Counted from the first letter of the stretch, positions 9,257 to 19,043 are shown. The stretch: DNA of 64,000 nucleotides from Microcoleus sp. FACHB-61 (GCA_014695295.1 JACJNY010000057.1:1-64000); one strand, 5' to 3'. Numbers and translations: made by a program. The notes: generated from the letters alone by a model not told the origin.

Positions 9257-10696
9257 ATGAGAAAATTTACCAAACCAAGCTTCTCGCGATCGAATTCCGA
9301 CAGCAAGCCATTCAAAAGCGAAGGCCGCCGTCAGGACTCACAACCGTCCTCTCCCCGCTTTGAACGCAAGCCCCGTCCCGACACTCGCGGAGTAGACGCG
9401 CCTCAAAAGCGATCGACCTTCTCCCCCCAATCCCGAGAAATGCCCGTGCGAGCAATTTTCAAACGGAGAGTCGATTCCGACAGCCAACCGGAAATTCGCA
9501 GAAATAATCATTTCAAAGACAGAGACAGCAGCCCGCAGGAATCCCGGGGCAATTATTATCAAGACAGAGACAGAGACAGCAGCCCGCAGCCGGCCCGCAA
9601 CAATTTCAGAGACAGAGACAGAGACAGCAGCCCGCAGCCGGCCCGCAACAATTTCAGAGACAGAGACAGAGACAGCAGCCCGCAGCCGGCCCGCAACAAT
9701 TTCAGAGACAGAGACAGCAGCCCGCAGGAATCCCGGGGCAATTATTACAAAGACAAAGACAGAAACAGCAGCCCGCAGGAATCCCGGGGCAATTATTACA
9801 AAGACAAAGACAGAGACAAAGATAGAGACAGCAGCCCGCCGGAATTCCGGGGCAACCATTTCAGAGACAGAGACAAAGACAGAGATACTCGCCCTGTTGA
9901 CACTGCCTCAAATACCGTCGTGCAACCAGACACAGACACAGACATGATTTACGGCCGCCATGCGGTGCAAGCGGCTTTAGAAACAAACCAAGTCCTGAAC
10001 CGGATCTGGGTTGTCCCGCACCTGCGCTACGATCCCCGCTTTCACAGCTTGCTAACCGAAGCCAAGGCTAACGGCAGCATCATTGATGAAGTTGACGATT
10101 TGCGCCTCGACTACATCACGCGCAAGGCAAACCACCAAGGCGTAGCGGCTCAAGTATCAGCTTACGAATACCTGGATTTGAGCGAACTGATCGCAAACGC
10201 TAAGTCTGCTTGTGAAGATCCAGTAATTGTGGTTGCAGAAGGACTCAACGACCCCCACAATCTAGGGGCGATCATTCGCACCGCAGAAGCATTGGGAGCT
10301 CAGGGCATGGTGATTCCGCAGCGGCGGGCTGTTGGGATTACCTCGGCAGTGAGAAAAGTGGCAGCAGGGGCATTGGAAAGCCTGCCAGTGGCGAGGGTTG
10401 TCAATCTTAACCGGGCGCTGGAAGAATTGAAAGAGGCTGGATTCTGGATTTATGGCACTGCTGCAGGCGTGGGTGACTCGGTAGAGACAATCAAGTTCTC
10501 TGGGCCCACTGTTTTAGTTGTGGGCGGTGAAGCTGAGGGTTTGAGCCTTTTGATACAGCGCGGCTGTGACGGATTAGTTTCAATTCCTTTAAGGGGGAAG
10601 ACTCCTAGCCTGAATGTCTCGGTAGCAACGGGGATGGCTTTATACGAAATTTACCGCCAGCGCGGGCCCAAAAAGTTTCACGTACACGGATCGTAA
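9257..10696 (+). CDS. rlmB: TrmH/RlmB-family rRNA 2'-O-methyltransferase with long repeat N-terminus
   Basis: SPOUT methyltransferase that 2'-O-methylates a guanosine, probably in 23S rRNA. The C-terminal half has the substrate-binding start [13 protein letters not shown] (about residue 232) and the knotted domain with [28 protein letters not shown] and [20 protein letters not shown]. The first 225 residues are unlike the enzyme: a charged, disordered region made of [10 protein letters not shown]-type repeats in which a 16-residue unit (48 bp) recurs exactly at DNA level between about 9560 and 9720, with diverged units out to 9890. The total of 479 residues compares with about 250 for E. coli RlmB. 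The repeat DNA gives long mirror frames on the other strand, which are shadows. Exact target site is inferred from family. Confidence 0.88.
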   Translation: MRKFTKPSFSRSNSDSKPFKSEGRRQDSQPSSPRFERKPRPDTRGVDAPQKRSTFSPQSREMPVRAIFKRRVDSDSQPEIRRNNHFKDRDSSPQESRGNYYQDRDRDSSPQPARNNFRDRDRDSSPQPARNNFRDRDRDSSPQPARNNFRDRDSSPQESRGNYYKDKDRNSSPQESRGNYYKDKDRDKDRDSSPPEFRGNHFRDRDKDRDTRPVDTASNTVVQPDTDTDMIYGRHAVQAALETNQVLNRIWVVPHLRYDPRFHSLLTEAKANGSIIDEVDDLRLDYITRKANHQGVAAQVSAYEYLDLSELIANAKSACEDPVIVVAEGLNDPHNLGAIIRTAEALGAQGMVIPQRRAVGITSAVRKVAAGALESLPVARVVNLNRALEELKEAGFWIYGTAAGVGDSVETIKFSGPTVLVVGGEAEGLSLLIQRGCDGLVSIPLRGKTPSLNVSVATGMALYEIYRQRGPKKFHVHGS

Positions 10697-10990
10697 AGGT
10701 GCTTGAAAAAAAGAGCACAACAGAGTAGTTTATTGTGGATGCCGCCCAGAATTGAGCGGCAGCACATCCTGAATAAGTAAGGAAAGCCGATCGGCTTTCG
10801 TTACGGACAGGCGAAAGTAGAAGGGGCCTTCCCCCTACCTTCACACAGGAATTCGACACCAATCTATTTAGATATCAGCTTAAAATAGGTTGGGATAGGT
10901 TCTTGGTAGCAGTCAGCCACGTGTAAATAACAAAAGCCTAGGCGTGTTCGCAGCACCCTGAAAACACCGTCAAATACATTAGAAAATCAG
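10697..10990. other. Spacer with two palindromes
   Basis: No gene. It holds a perfect 18-bp palindrome (10782-10799, GAAAGCCGATCGGCTTTC) and a second C/G-rich palindromic stretch at 10817-10838. Neither is followed by a T tract, so terminator activity for the upstream gene is uncertain. Confidence 0.6.
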
Positions 10991-11269
10991 ATGAAAGAAT
11001 TCTTGATTAGCTTGCTCAATTTTTTCGGATTGGCTTGGTGGGTTGAAGTGAAAACTTCAGCGCCGCGGTGCATTTACTATTTTGGGCCGTTTTTGACTGC
11101 TGAAGAAGCGGAAGCTGCAAAAGCAGGATATGTAGAAGACATAGAAAATGAAGGTGCAGAAGGTCTTCGTGTTTCGATTCAGCGCTGCAAACCTCTTACT
11201 TTGACGGTTGCAGATGATTTGGGAAAGCTGAGTGAGGGAGGGCTGTTGCCTGTTTTGAGCGGTCAGTAG
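10991..11269 (+). CDS. DUF1816-domain protein
   Basis: A 92-residue cyanobacterial small protein. The N-terminal hydrophobic patch (LISLLNFFGLAWWVEV) is followed by a conserved core with CIYYFGPFLTAEEAEAA and a C-terminal acidic/basic strand region, which I recognise as DUF1816. Function is unknown; the family is cyanobacterial and often annotated only as DUF1816. It stands alone with its own spacer on each side. Confidence 0.75.
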   Translation: MKEFLISLLNFFGLAWWVEVKTSAPRCIYYFGPFLTAEEAEAAKAGYVEDIENEGAEGLRVSIQRCKPLTLTVADDLGKLSEGGLLPVLSGQ

Positions 11270-11480
11270 AAGCAGGGGGAATTTGGAGTTTTGAGTTTTG
11301 AGTTGTAAGTTGTAAATTAAAATCCGGTAACTACGGAATTATACCCTTCTTGCGCTCCCCGATAGCGATCGGGAAGCTCGCACTGCACTGCGAAAATTAT
11401 GATGCGGATGCAAATGGAAACGATATAAATTCAAAATTCTTGAGTGTTGGGTGATTAATTGCTTCTGACAAACTCACAAC

Positions 11481-12317
11481 TTAATACTCGCAATTACCAA
11501 CTGCTTGGGGGAATTTCTCAATCCAACTATCGATGTCTGCGATTACCCGATCGGGAATTTCCCAAGGGAACAAGTGGGCTGTATTTGGATAGCACTGCCA
11601 CTGACAATCGTGGAGGTGGCGGGCGGTTTCTAAACTGGATGCTGAGGTGATGTGCCGATCGCCCTCTCCGGCCAACACCAAGCACGGACATTGAATGTCC
11701 CCCAGGTGGAGCAGTCGATCGTATCCGGCCCTCAGAGCGGTATTTAACGCCTTGGTGGCCGTGTTGGAAGTCTTTAGGTAGGCGGGGGTACCTGCCTGTG
11801 CTAAGTAGCGGTAAGGGGTGGCTGTATGCTGCTGTATCAAGTAGCGAAAGAGCGATCGCCTACCAAAAGTATCAATATTCCACTGCCAACCGGGTATCAC
11901 CCAATTGATAATTCCGGCTAAACCGGTGTAAAGGTTATCTTGCCAAGAGATGGGAGGGTGACTTCCTCGCGGTTTGGCTGCGGATGCCAGTAGAATCAAA
12001 CCGGTGACTCGCTGGGGATATTTCATGGCTAATTCAAGGGCTAAAATCCCTCCCAAAGACCATCCGATCACCAAACACCGATCGACTCCCAATCGGTCTA
12101 AAAGTGCTTCTAGATCGAGGAGGTGATCGGTCATTTCAAAGAAAGTTGAGGTGCGGCTGTTGCCGTATCCGCGCAAGTCTGGGGCGATCGTCTGGAACCG
12201 TTTTGATAAGTGTTCTGTAAAGACGGACATACAATCGCCGGAACCTGGATGGCCGTGCAAACAGAGAATCGGAAACCCTTTGCCTTTGACGGAAACACTG
12301 AGTTTTTGATGCGGCAT
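11481..12317 (-). CDS. Alpha/beta-fold hydrolase
   Basis: A 278-residue single-domain hydrolase. HGHPGSGDCM supplies the oxyanion region, GWSLGG holds the nucleophile Ser87, and the C-terminal NTAHLFPWEIPD holds the likely catalytic His. DLRGYGNSR is the common strand-helix motif of the family. No signal peptide is seen. The substrate cannot be read from sequence; related proteins are esterases, haloperoxidase-like enzymes or lactonases. It lies 56 bases downstream of the serine hydrolase gene on the same strand and may be cotranscribed. Confidence 0.88.
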   Translation of the reverse strand: MPHQKLSVSVKGKGFPILCLHGHPGSGDCMSVFTEHLSKRFQTIAPDLRGYGNSRTSTFFEMTDHLLDLEALLDRLGVDRCLVIGWSLGGILALELAMKYPQRVTGLILLASAAKPRGSHPPISWQDNLYTGLAGIINWVIPGWQWNIDTFGRRSLFRYLIQQHTATPYRYLAQAGTPAYLKTSNTATKALNTALRAGYDRLLHLGDIQCPCLVLAGEGDRHITSASSLETARHLHDCQWQCYPNTAHLFPWEIPDRVIADIDSWIEKFPQAVGNCEY

Positions 12318-12373
12318 TTTTTAACTGTTTGGGCGGTGCGTTGTCCCCCGCTAGAAATTGTATATTCCACCCG

Positions 12374-13699
12374 TTAAAAGCTGGGGTTTCGGACAATGTA
12401 ATCGGCAACTTTAGAAATAGACTGGCGCATTTGTAGCTCGCCGCTGCGGCTGTCAATCACAGTCATCACATAGGCTTCGCCGTCAATGCTCATCGCTAAA
12501 GTTGTGCCGAGTACCTTGGAATTTTGGCCTGTTTTTTCGCCCAACCACTGAGCTTTAGTTCCTTCCAAGGCGGCAAATCCCAGAGCGCGATCGTACTGGC
12601 GGTTGAGAGTTTCTATTAATAGTTTAGCACCGGGTGTTTCGCCGTTGTAAATTTGCACCATCATTTCGGTGAGTTCGTTAGCAGTCAGGCGGTTGCGACC
12701 CGAACCGGGGTTGGAGGGCATAATTTTTTCCCCCATTAATTTGAAGTTGACGCGGGTGACTTCGTAGCCGCTATTATCTAAAAATTGATTGATGTAATCC
12801 GAACCCAAATAATCTATCAGTTGATTGGTGGCGATATTGCTGCTGCGATAGATCATTTCTTCTAACAGTAGCTGTAGCGGGTAATTGCGATTGGACGTAA
12901 TCTTCGCCGATGCGTCTTCGGTGAAATTACTGCGAGTGACGAATACTTCCTGGTTCAGACTAATTTTTTCTTTTTCGACTTTTTGCATCAGGGCGACAGC
13001 AATCGGCAGTTTAATTAAGCTGGCTGGACTGGCTGGAGGTACATCGCCCCGCAGGTGCACGCACTCTCTAGAAAGGTTGCAAATGCCGATCGAAGCTTGC
13101 CCAGACAAACCGCTTTCCCGGGCGACAGCAGCCAAAAAATCTGATTTTGCTTGCTGCACTTGAGAGGTGGCTGCCGTTAAATTTTCCCGGTATTCTTGAG
13201 TTTTTGAACCACTGAGATCAGCTAAAAATGAATATTGAGGAACTTCCTGCAAGTTGTTGAGGGCCTGGTTCCACAAAAATTGAGTTTGCTGCGAAGATTC
13301 GATCGACTGATTTTGCTGCCGTTTAGTTTCTACGGCTCTGTTGGCTAAACGGACTGCTTGCTGTAAGTTGTCGTTAGCCCTCTGTTCTACTAATATTTGA
13401 GCTTCCACCGCTTGCAACTGCTGTAGCAGTTGTTCTTGAGGATTGGCGGGGAGGGGAACTAAGCGGGAGAGCAGGGTTGGTTCTGGGGAGGGGTTGTCGG
13501 GTTGTTCTAATTCGGTGACGAGCCGATCGCGAATTTTGTATAGTTCGTCTAAGGAACGCGGGTTAGATGATTGAGAGAATGAACTTGCGACGGTTAACAT
13601 CTGAACAAGTCCGATGCCGGCTACTACTGCCAAAGTCTTGTTGGCGATCGACAAAAAACGCCTGATCCCTCGCATATTTAACATCCTCAACACAACCAA
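12374..13699 (-). CDS. Exported class A beta-lactamase-like serine hydrolase
   Basis: A 441-residue protein with an N-terminal hydrophobic segment (about residues 22-40), a coiled-coil/helical region (about 45-190) and a penicillin-binding-like hydrolase domain. The SxxK motif is SLIK (Ser227, Lys230), a second motif is near SSNIATNQL, and the third box is EKTGQN. This fits class A beta-lactamase-like proteins that may act on cell wall or simply bind beta-lactams; the usual Glu166-type omega loop could not be placed with confidence, so true lactamase activity is not claimed. The start could also be ATG at 13675, which gives a cleaner signal-anchor. Confidence 0.83.
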   Translation of the reverse strand: MVVLRMLNMRGIRRFLSIANKTLAVVAGIGLVQMLTVASSFSQSSNPRSLDELYKIRDRLVTELEQPDNPSPEPTLLSRLVPLPANPQEQLLQQLQAVEAQILVEQRANDNLQQAVRLANRAVETKRQQNQSIESSQQTQFLWNQALNNLQEVPQYSFLADLSGSKTQEYRENLTAATSQVQQAKSDFLAAVARESGLSGQASIGICNLSRECVHLRGDVPPASPASLIKLPIAVALMQKVEKEKISLNQEVFVTRSNFTEDASAKITSNRNYPLQLLLEEMIYRSSNIATNQLIDYLGSDYINQFLDNSGYEVTRVNFKLMGEKIMPSNPGSGRNRLTANELTEMMVQIYNGETPGAKLLIETLNRQYDRALGFAALEGTKAQWLGEKTGQNSKVLGTTLAMSIDGEAYVMTVIDSRSGELQMRQSISKVADYIVRNPSF

Positions 13700-13760
13700 A
13701 TTCTATATAAGCAGCTATTGTTACATCAGTCAAACCATTTTAGATTTTAGATAGGAGAAC

Positions 13761-13793
13761 AAATCTAAAATCTAAAATCTAAAATCTAAAATA
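13761..13793. repeat. AATCTAA heptanucleotide array
   Basis: Tandem AATCTAA units, the same family as at 38338-38388 and 54265-54292. Confidence 0.85.
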
Positions 13794-13881
13794 GTTCGAT
13801 CGCGCCGCTGCGCCAAGATAACCAAAATAAAGGGAGAGATTGCAGTTGGGCAATCAACCCCCTCTAAATATTGCCAACTAT

Positions 13882-14337
13882 CTACTTTCTGCGTCGCCGT
13901 CGCGAGTCAGCACCCAACCGCTTGAGGTAATCCCAGCCGCGTTGGGGCCAGACATGATCGCTACCGATCTTTTCGGCAATCCAGCGAGCTACTTTGGGGC
14001 CTGTCCAGTCTCCGCCATCGGGGGCAGAGCCTTGCAGGGCTTGTCGCAGCTCTTCTTGCTGTTCTGGATTCAGCAAGGATTTCGCAGGAGGGGGCTGGCG
14101 GTCTCCGCTGCGATTTCTCACAGAGTTAGGCCCTTCTCGGTTGTAGCGCTGGACAATTTCTTTGGCGTAGTCGTAGTTGAGACCTACAACTTGGGCTGCT
14201 TGTTTGATAGTCCAATTTCGGGAAACTAAAAGCAGCAAGTGCCAGCGGCGTGACTCTGTGGTGTTTTGTGCCTGCCGGTAGCGAATTTTGAGTTCCTCTG
14301 CCGTCAGGTGGGATTCTAAGTGAGCTTTAGGTGGCAT
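13882..14337 (-). CDS. Helix-turn-helix protein, IS630-type N-terminal half
   Basis: A 151-residue protein starting at MPPKAHLESHL. The sequence RRWHLLLLVSRNWTIKQAAQVVGLNYDYAKEIVQRYNREG is a homeodomain-like HTH of the type found at the N-terminus of IS630-family transposases, followed by a second winged-helix-like region ending in a basic tail RRRRRK. No DDE catalytic half follows, so it is either a domesticated DNA-binding protein or a transposase remnant. The frame stays open to 14595, but the upstream residues look unconstrained, and GGAGGA directly abuts the ATG at 14337. It borders the decayed region at 14.6-15.1 kb. Confidence 0.7.
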   Translation of the reverse strand: MPPKAHLESHLTAEELKIRYRQAQNTTESRRWHLLLLVSRNWTIKQAAQVVGLNYDYAKEIVQRYNREGPNSVRNRSGDRQPPPAKSLLNPEQQEELRQALQGSAPDGGDWTGPKVARWIAEKIGSDHVWPQRGWDYLKRLGADSRRRRRK

Positions 14338-14635
14338 TCCTCCAACGGGGCATCGGGAACTTCTTACCATATATCTTTGGTTTTGGGGATAATTCCGGAT
14401 GAAATTATTTTCCTGGGATCGTCGGGGCAAATAGGTAGCTTTTTTTACCGCAGATGCACGCAGATAGACGCAGTTGAGGAGGGACTGCTGTTTTTTTGCA
14501 GGTGCGGGTAACAAAACACCTCGGCGTGGCGGTGAGCCTTCCGAGCTTTTTTGTGAACCCCAGATTTCTGACAGGCTTTTTGACCCCAGGCACAATGGGC
14601 GTGGATGGGAAAAGCTCGATCGATCTTTTCTGTAA

Positions 14636-14773
14636 TTACGCAGCCGCCATTAATTCACTCGGATGACTGATAACTTTTCGTAATTTTTGGCTAAAAGAAA
14701 GCACTTCATAATCTGGGGATAATTCTTGTTGAAGTTGCAGCCACAAGTTAATACCTTGTTGCTCATAAGTCAA
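14636..14773 (-). pseudogene. Fragment of a small unidentified protein
   Basis: A 45-codon minus-strand frame from TTG at 14773 reads LTYEQQGINLWLQLQQELSP, continues through SFSQKLRKVISHPSELMAAA and stops at 14636. The composition is natural and helix-like, but there is no ATG or SD and no identification. It may be the tail of a toxin-antitoxin-type or regulatory protein whose start has been lost. Confidence 0.35.
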
Positions 14774-14895
14774 TACGGTTATGTTAAGCCCGATCCCCCT
14801 AGCCCTGCCCGAACCAAGGAGGCAACAAGAACTCGATCTTGCGTCCCCGCAACGATTCGGGGGATGCGAGGGGGATTTCCGGGCAATAAACAGTG

Positions 14896-15066
14896 TTAAC
14901 CCAAGCGTATTGGCTCATAAGTCTCTATTTCTTCTTCATTTTTTTCTGGGCTATCAGGGGGGTAATCCCAGTGTAAATCCGCTTCATAAGCTTCTGAATC
15001 TGCTTTTAAACGAGCAATTAATTCTATTAATATAAAAAGGTAAGTTTTTATGAGCGAGATTTTCAA
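14896..15066 (-). pseudogene. Small unidentified ORF, probably a gene remnant
   Basis: A 56-codon frame from TTG at 15066. It starts with a hydrophobic segment (KTYLFILIELIARLK), followed by an acidic tail (DLHWDYPPDSPEKNEEEIET). It is unrecognised and has no good SD. It sits just upstream of, and on the same strand as, the fragment at 14636-14773, so the pair could be a decayed two-gene module. Confidence 0.3.
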
Positions 15067-15626
15067 TATTAGAGGTTTATGTTTCCCCTCAATAAAAGCG
15101 ATAATTGGGCATTAATTAAATTATTTTGTGAGGTTTTTTTAGCGTAAATTCTGGGTTCCGTCGAAGAGAAACTGGGTGATATAATTTTAGATTGTATATT
15201 GAGAATTCCGCAATAGGAAATAACTGACTCCCTTGTCAATTTGAAATTCCAGAATTGGGAAGGGCTGATTTACTAATGATTTTGATCTTGCATACACAAT
15301 CTTAGACGCAGAACCTAATTATGTAGAGCGCGCATTGCGAACGTTACCCATATAATTCGCGTGTCAAACCACTTTTTGCATAAGTCCTAATCATAAGTCC
15401 TAATAAAGTTAGATTCTGGGTATTTTAAAAGATTAGGTAAAAAAGTCGAGCGCTATTTTTTGTCCGGTGCGATTTGGGTAATTTAATCTATTGTATATAA
15501 AGTAACCGATCGCGCGATCGAACAAAGCCACAAAAATAGCAGAGTTTGCCGAATAGCTGTAAGTGCGTGCAATTGCCAGCTATATTAACTGTATTGTCTC
15601 AAAGTAGAAATGATAAAGGTACGAGC
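15067..15626. other. A/T-rich spacer upstream of gatA
   Basis: No gene supported. A frame joined to gatA begins at TTG 15546, but its extra 27 residues do not look like GatA and lack an SD. A direct repeat of CATAAGTCCTAAT is visible at 15379-15405. Confidence 0.55.
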
Positions 15627-17087
15627 ATGGCATCCATCCGCGAGTTGCACCGACAACTGGTCAATAAAGAACGCTCTGCTGTGGAAATTACTCAAGAAAC
15701 ATTAGACCGAATTACCCAGCTAGAGCCGAAGTTGAAAAGCTTTCTGTGCGTGACAGCAGACGGCGCATTGGCGCAGGCCCACAAAGTGGATGCCCAAATC
15801 GCAGCCGGAGAGCAAATTGGGCTGTTGGCCGGCATCCCGATCGCCGTTAAAGACAATATGTGTACCGAGGGCATTCCCACAACCTGTGCATCTCGGATTT
15901 TGGAGAATTTTGTGCCTCCCTACGATGCAACCGTCGTCTCGAAACTCCAAGCAGCCGGTGCGGTGATTGTGGGTAAGGCGAATATGGACGAGTTTGCAAT
16001 GGGGAGCTCGACGGAAACTTCTGCTTATCAAGTTACCGCGAATCCTTGGGACTTGGAGCGCGTACCCGGAGGGTCTTCTGGCGGTTCTGCCGCAGCGGTA
16101 GCCGCCGGAGAATGTGTCGTGAGTTTGGGTTCGGATACAGGGGGCTCAATCCGCCAACCTGCTGCTTTTTGCGGGTTGGTGGGGCTGAAGCCAACTTATG
16201 GGTTGGTTTCTCGCTACGGTTTGGTGGCCTATGCTTCTTCTCTCGATCAAATCGGGCCCTTTGGCCGGACTGTTGAGGATTCAGCGATTTTGTTGGGGGC
16301 GATCGCGGGTTACGATCCGAGAGATTCGACGAGTCTGAATGTCCCTATTCCTGACTACGCCCAAGCTTTAAGACCCAGTTTGCGACCCAAGGGTCAGATT
16401 AGAATTGGTGTAATTAAAGAAACTTTTGGTGTAGGGTTGGACTCCGGGGTTAAAGACGCTGTTACTAAGGCGATCGAGCAATTTCAACAATTGGGCGCAG
16501 AAATTCAAGTCATTTCTTGTCCCCGGTTCCGCTACGGTTTGCCCACTTACTACATCATTGCTCCCTCGGAAGCTTCGGCAAATTTGGCGCGATATGATGG
16601 AGTCAAGTACGGTTTCCGGTCTCCCGACTCCGATAATCTTTTGGATATGTATGCGAAAACTCGCTCTCAAGGGTTCGGTGCGGAAGTTAAACGCCGGATT
16701 GCGATCGGCACTTACGTATTGTCGGCTGGATATTACGATGCCTATTATCTAAAAGCTCAAAAAGTTCGGACTTTGATTAAAGAAGACTTTGAAAAAGCTT
16801 TTTCTCAAGTTGATGTTTTAGTCTGTCCCACTGCTCCTACTACCGCATTTAAGGCAGGCGAAAAATTTAATGACCCCCTGAGTATGTATTTGTCAGATTT
16901 GATGACTATTCCGGTGAATCTTGCTGGTTTGCCAGCTTTGAGTTTGCCCTGCGGATTTGATGATAAAGGACTGCCGGTGGGTATACAACTGATTGGTAAT
17001 GTTTTGCAAGAATCTCGGCTGTTTCAAGTGGCTCACGCTTACGAACAGTCTACGAATTGGCACTTGCACCACCCCGAATTGCATTGA
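15627..17087 (+). CDS. gatA: Asp-tRNA(Asn)/Glu-tRNA(Gln) amidotransferase subunit A
   Basis: Amidase subunit that releases ammonia from glutamine so the GatB/C partners can convert Glu-tRNA(Gln) to Gln-tRNA(Gln). The 486-residue protein has the amidase Ser-cisSer-Lys triad: Lys75 in AVKDN, the GGSSGGS loop at 148-154 and the [14 protein letters not shown] nucleophile loop at 170-182. Length is normal. I take the ATG at 15627, preceded by an AAGGT-like SD, rather than the upstream TTG. gatB and gatC are not adjacent. Confidence 0.96.
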   Translation: MASIRELHRQLVNKERSAVEITQETLDRITQLEPKLKSFLCVTADGALAQAHKVDAQIAAGEQIGLLAGIPIAVKDNMCTEGIPTTCASRILENFVPPYDATVVSKLQAAGAVIVGKANMDEFAMGSSTETSAYQVTANPWDLERVPGGSSGGSAAAVAAGECVVSLGSDTGGSIRQPAAFCGLVGLKPTYGLVSRYGLVAYASSLDQIGPFGRTVEDSAILLGAIAGYDPRDSTSLNVPIPDYAQALRPSLRPKGQIRIGVIKETFGVGLDSGVKDAVTKAIEQFQQLGAEIQVISCPRFRYGLPTYYIIAPSEASANLARYDGVKYGFRSPDSDNLLDMYAKTRSQGFGAEVKRRIAIGTYVLSAGYYDAYYLKAQKVRTLIKEDFEKAFSQVDVLVCPTAPTTAFKAGEKFNDPLSMYLSDLMTIPVNLAGLPALSLPCGFDDKGLPVGIQLIGNVLQESRLFQVAHAYEQSTNWHLHHPELH

Positions 17088-17208
17088 TTTTTTAAAATCG
17101 GCGGAATGCTGCGGCGGAAGTTAGTAATTGATCTTGGCTAATTGTCTGAATTAATCATTTGCCATTAGCTTTTGACCGATCTCTAATTTCCTGCGTGCTC
17201 TATTCTCT

Positions 17209-18195
17209 ATGAACAAGTTGCTGGTATTCCTTCTGTATAAGTCGGTTATAGCTTTTGGGATAGTTTTGGCCGTAGCTTATTCTGCTGCTTGTGTATTCCT
17301 CTTTGTAGCGCAAGGTAAGTTTATCTTTTTTCCCGCGCGCGCGATCCAAACTACGCCAGATGATTTTCAGTTGAAATATCAAGATGTTTGGCTGCCAATT
17401 CCAACTAAAACAGGCGCGGTGGAAAGCGTGCACGGGTGGTGGATTCCTGCCTCGGAAACCCCCCCCAGCCCCCCCTTAGCAAGGGGGGGAGCAAGAAACG
17501 GAGAGTCGTTTCTGGCTGCGCCCCAAAGTGAGAGACGAGCCGTCGCTCCGGTTCCCCCCCTTGTTAAGGGGGGGCTAGGGGGGGTAGTTTTGTACCTGCA
17601 CGGCAATGGTTCAAATGTGGGAGCAAATGTCGAACACGCTAATCGATTTCATGGGTTAGGTTTGTCGGTATTTGTGATCGATTATCGTGGTTATGGAAAA
17701 AGCCAGGGCCATTTTCCGAGTGAATCTCAGGTTTATGAGGATGCTCAACTTGCTTGGGATTATTTGGTGAAACAGCGCGGCGTTAACCCGAATCAAATTT
17801 ATATCTACGGTCATTCTTTGGGAGGCGCGATCGCGATCGATCTGGCAGTGCGCCACCCGGAGGCGGCGGGGTTAATTGTAGAAGGCTCTTTTACTTCGGC
17901 GCGGGCAATGGTGGATTTCAAAAAAGGGGTGTTTTGGCTGTTTCCGATAGATTTGTTGCTGACACAGCGGTTTGACTCTCTTTCAAAAGTCGATCGCCTG
18001 CAAATGCCCGTGCTCTTTATTCACGGGACTGCTGACAATGTAGTTCCAGTGGAAATGAGCAAAAAACTGTTTGATGCGGCACCTGGGCCCAAACAGCTTT
18101 ACATAGTTCCTGATGGAGCCCACAATAACTTGGCACAGATCGGGGGCGCAGAATATCTGCAAATAGTGAGCCAATTTTTAGGTTCTTCAAAGTAG
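17209..18195 (+). CDS. Membrane-anchored alpha/beta hydrolase (BEM46/YfhR-like)
   Basis: A 328-residue serine hydrolase with an N-terminal membrane segment (about residues 5-35) and a cytosolic or periplasmic hydrolase domain. It has the oxyanion motif YLHGNGSN, the nucleophile Ser203 in YGHSLGGA, HGTADNVVP with the acidic residue and GAHNNL with the His. This pattern fits the BEM46/YfhR-like family; substrate is unknown. Residues about 84-125 are an in-frame 42-codon stretch whose DNA is a C-rich repeat with inverted ends (see repeat at 17459-17584), falling just before the first core strand. The gene stands alone, 120 bases after gatA. Confidence 0.85.
   Translation: MNKLLVFLLYKSVIAFGIVLAVAYSAACVFLFVAQGKFIFFPARAIQTTPDDFQLKYQDVWLPIPTKTGAVESVHGWWIPASETPPSPPLARGGARNGESFLAAPQSERRAVAPVPPLVKGGLGGVVLYLHGNGSNVGANVEHANRFHGLGLSVFVIDYRGYGKSQGHFPSESQVYEDAQLAWDYLVKQRGVNPNQIYIYGHSLGGAIAIDLAVRHPEAAGLIVEGSFTSARAMVDFKKGVFWLFPIDLLLTQRFDSLSKVDRLQMPVLFIHGTADNVVPVEMSKKLFDAAPGPKQLYIVPDGAHNNLAQIGGAEYLQIVSQFLGSSK
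17459..17584. repeat. 126-bp C/G-tract repeat with inverted ends, in frame inside a CDS
   Basis: The ends CCCCCCAGCCCCCCCTTA and TTAAGGGGGGGCTAGGGGGG are near-perfect inverted repeats, and the left end folds again on CCTTAGCAAGG. Length is divisible by three and the hydrolase frame reads through it without a stop. Confidence 0.85.
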
Positions 18196-18299
18196 ATAAA
18201 AGCTGTTGGCGGTAACAGGTTCAGTTTGATATCTGTACCGCCTGCTCGCACTTGTAACAGTACATATCTGAAGCGGATTAGTTACCGCGATGATACCGC

Positions 18300-19043
18300 T
18301 TAGTTCAACCTTAATACATTCAGCCACCAGTCATTTAAGGCATAGCAATAATTGCAGAAATTGTTGGTGCTTATCGCTTGTTCTTTCTTAACTTGGCAGC
18401 CTCGCCGAGATATTTTTCGATCCGGCATCCGGGCGCCGCAGAGATTGGCATCTGTAAGATTAGTTTTGTTCAATCTCGCATCGCTCAAGTCGGCCGCTCT
18501 GAGGTCTGCACCGCTGAGATTTGCACCGCTTAAATCGGCTTCTTGAAGGTCTGCACCCCGGAGATTTGCACCACTTAAATCGGCCACTCTCAGGTCGGTT
18601 CGAGCTAGTTTGGTGGCGCTCAAATTACTGCATTTTAAGTTAGCGAACTGGAGGGATGCTTCTCGAAGAGAACTCTCGCTGAGGTTGGCATTTTCTAAGT
18701 TTGCTCCCCGGATGTCGGCCCGGCTCATGTCGGCTTTGCTGAGGTCGGCGTCAGCCAAAAAGGCGTTTCTCATGTTGGCGTTGTTTAAATTAGCTTCCAT
18801 TAAGTCAGCCGCAGTCAAGTCGGCATCAACTAAGTCGGCCCTGCTGAGAGTGGCGCGGCTCAAGGAAGCGCCAAACAAATCTGCACGGCTCAAGGAAGCG
18901 CCAAATAAGTCGCATCCGGGACATCCTCTTGTTTCTAGCAGTCGCTTCACTAGAGACTGATTTTGAGCTTGTAAGGGAAGTGCTGCGCAAAATGGGAGTA
19001 GCAGTATCGCTGCAGTCAGAATTTTCAGTTGGATTTTGGTCAT
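18300..19043 (-). CDS. Exported pentapeptide-repeat protein
   Basis: A 247-residue protein with a signal peptide (residues 1-26, ending ALPLQAQ), a short Cys pair (RGCPGCDLFG), then about 30 consecutive A(D/N)LXX pentapeptides to about residue 205, and a tail with CGARMPD and basic residues. Pentapeptide repeats build a right-handed quadrilateral beta-helix; in cyanobacteria such proteins are often lumenal or periplasmic with unknown function. The tail after the repeats includes Cys/His and aromatic residues (NNFCNYCYALNDWW). It is isolated from its neighbours. Confidence 0.85.
   Translation of the reverse strand: MTKIQLKILTAAILLLPFCAALPLQAQNQSLVKRLLETRGCPGCDLFGASLSRADLFGASLSRATLSRADLVDADLTAADLMEANLNNANMRNAFLADADLSKADMSRADIRGANLENANLSESSLREASLQFANLKCSNLSATKLARTDLRVADLSGANLRGADLQEADLSGANLSGADLRAADLSDARLNKTNLTDANLCGARMPDRKISRRGCQVKKEQAISTNNFCNYCYALNDWWLNVLRLN

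Noticed and set aside
9338-9859. Long minus-strand ORF (173 codons) opposite the RlmB-like N-terminus
   Set aside because: It is the mirror image of the DRDSSPQ repeats; its AAVSVSEIV-type repeats have no start signal or recognisable fold.
13840-14229. Plus-strand 129-codon ORF opposite the HTH gene
   Set aside because: It runs antisense to the HTH coding region, which has the clear domain; the plus frame shows no family pattern.
13882-14595. Full 237-codon version of the HTH ORF
   Set aside because: The 86 extra N-terminal residues look unconstrained, and the HTH protein starts naturally at 14337.
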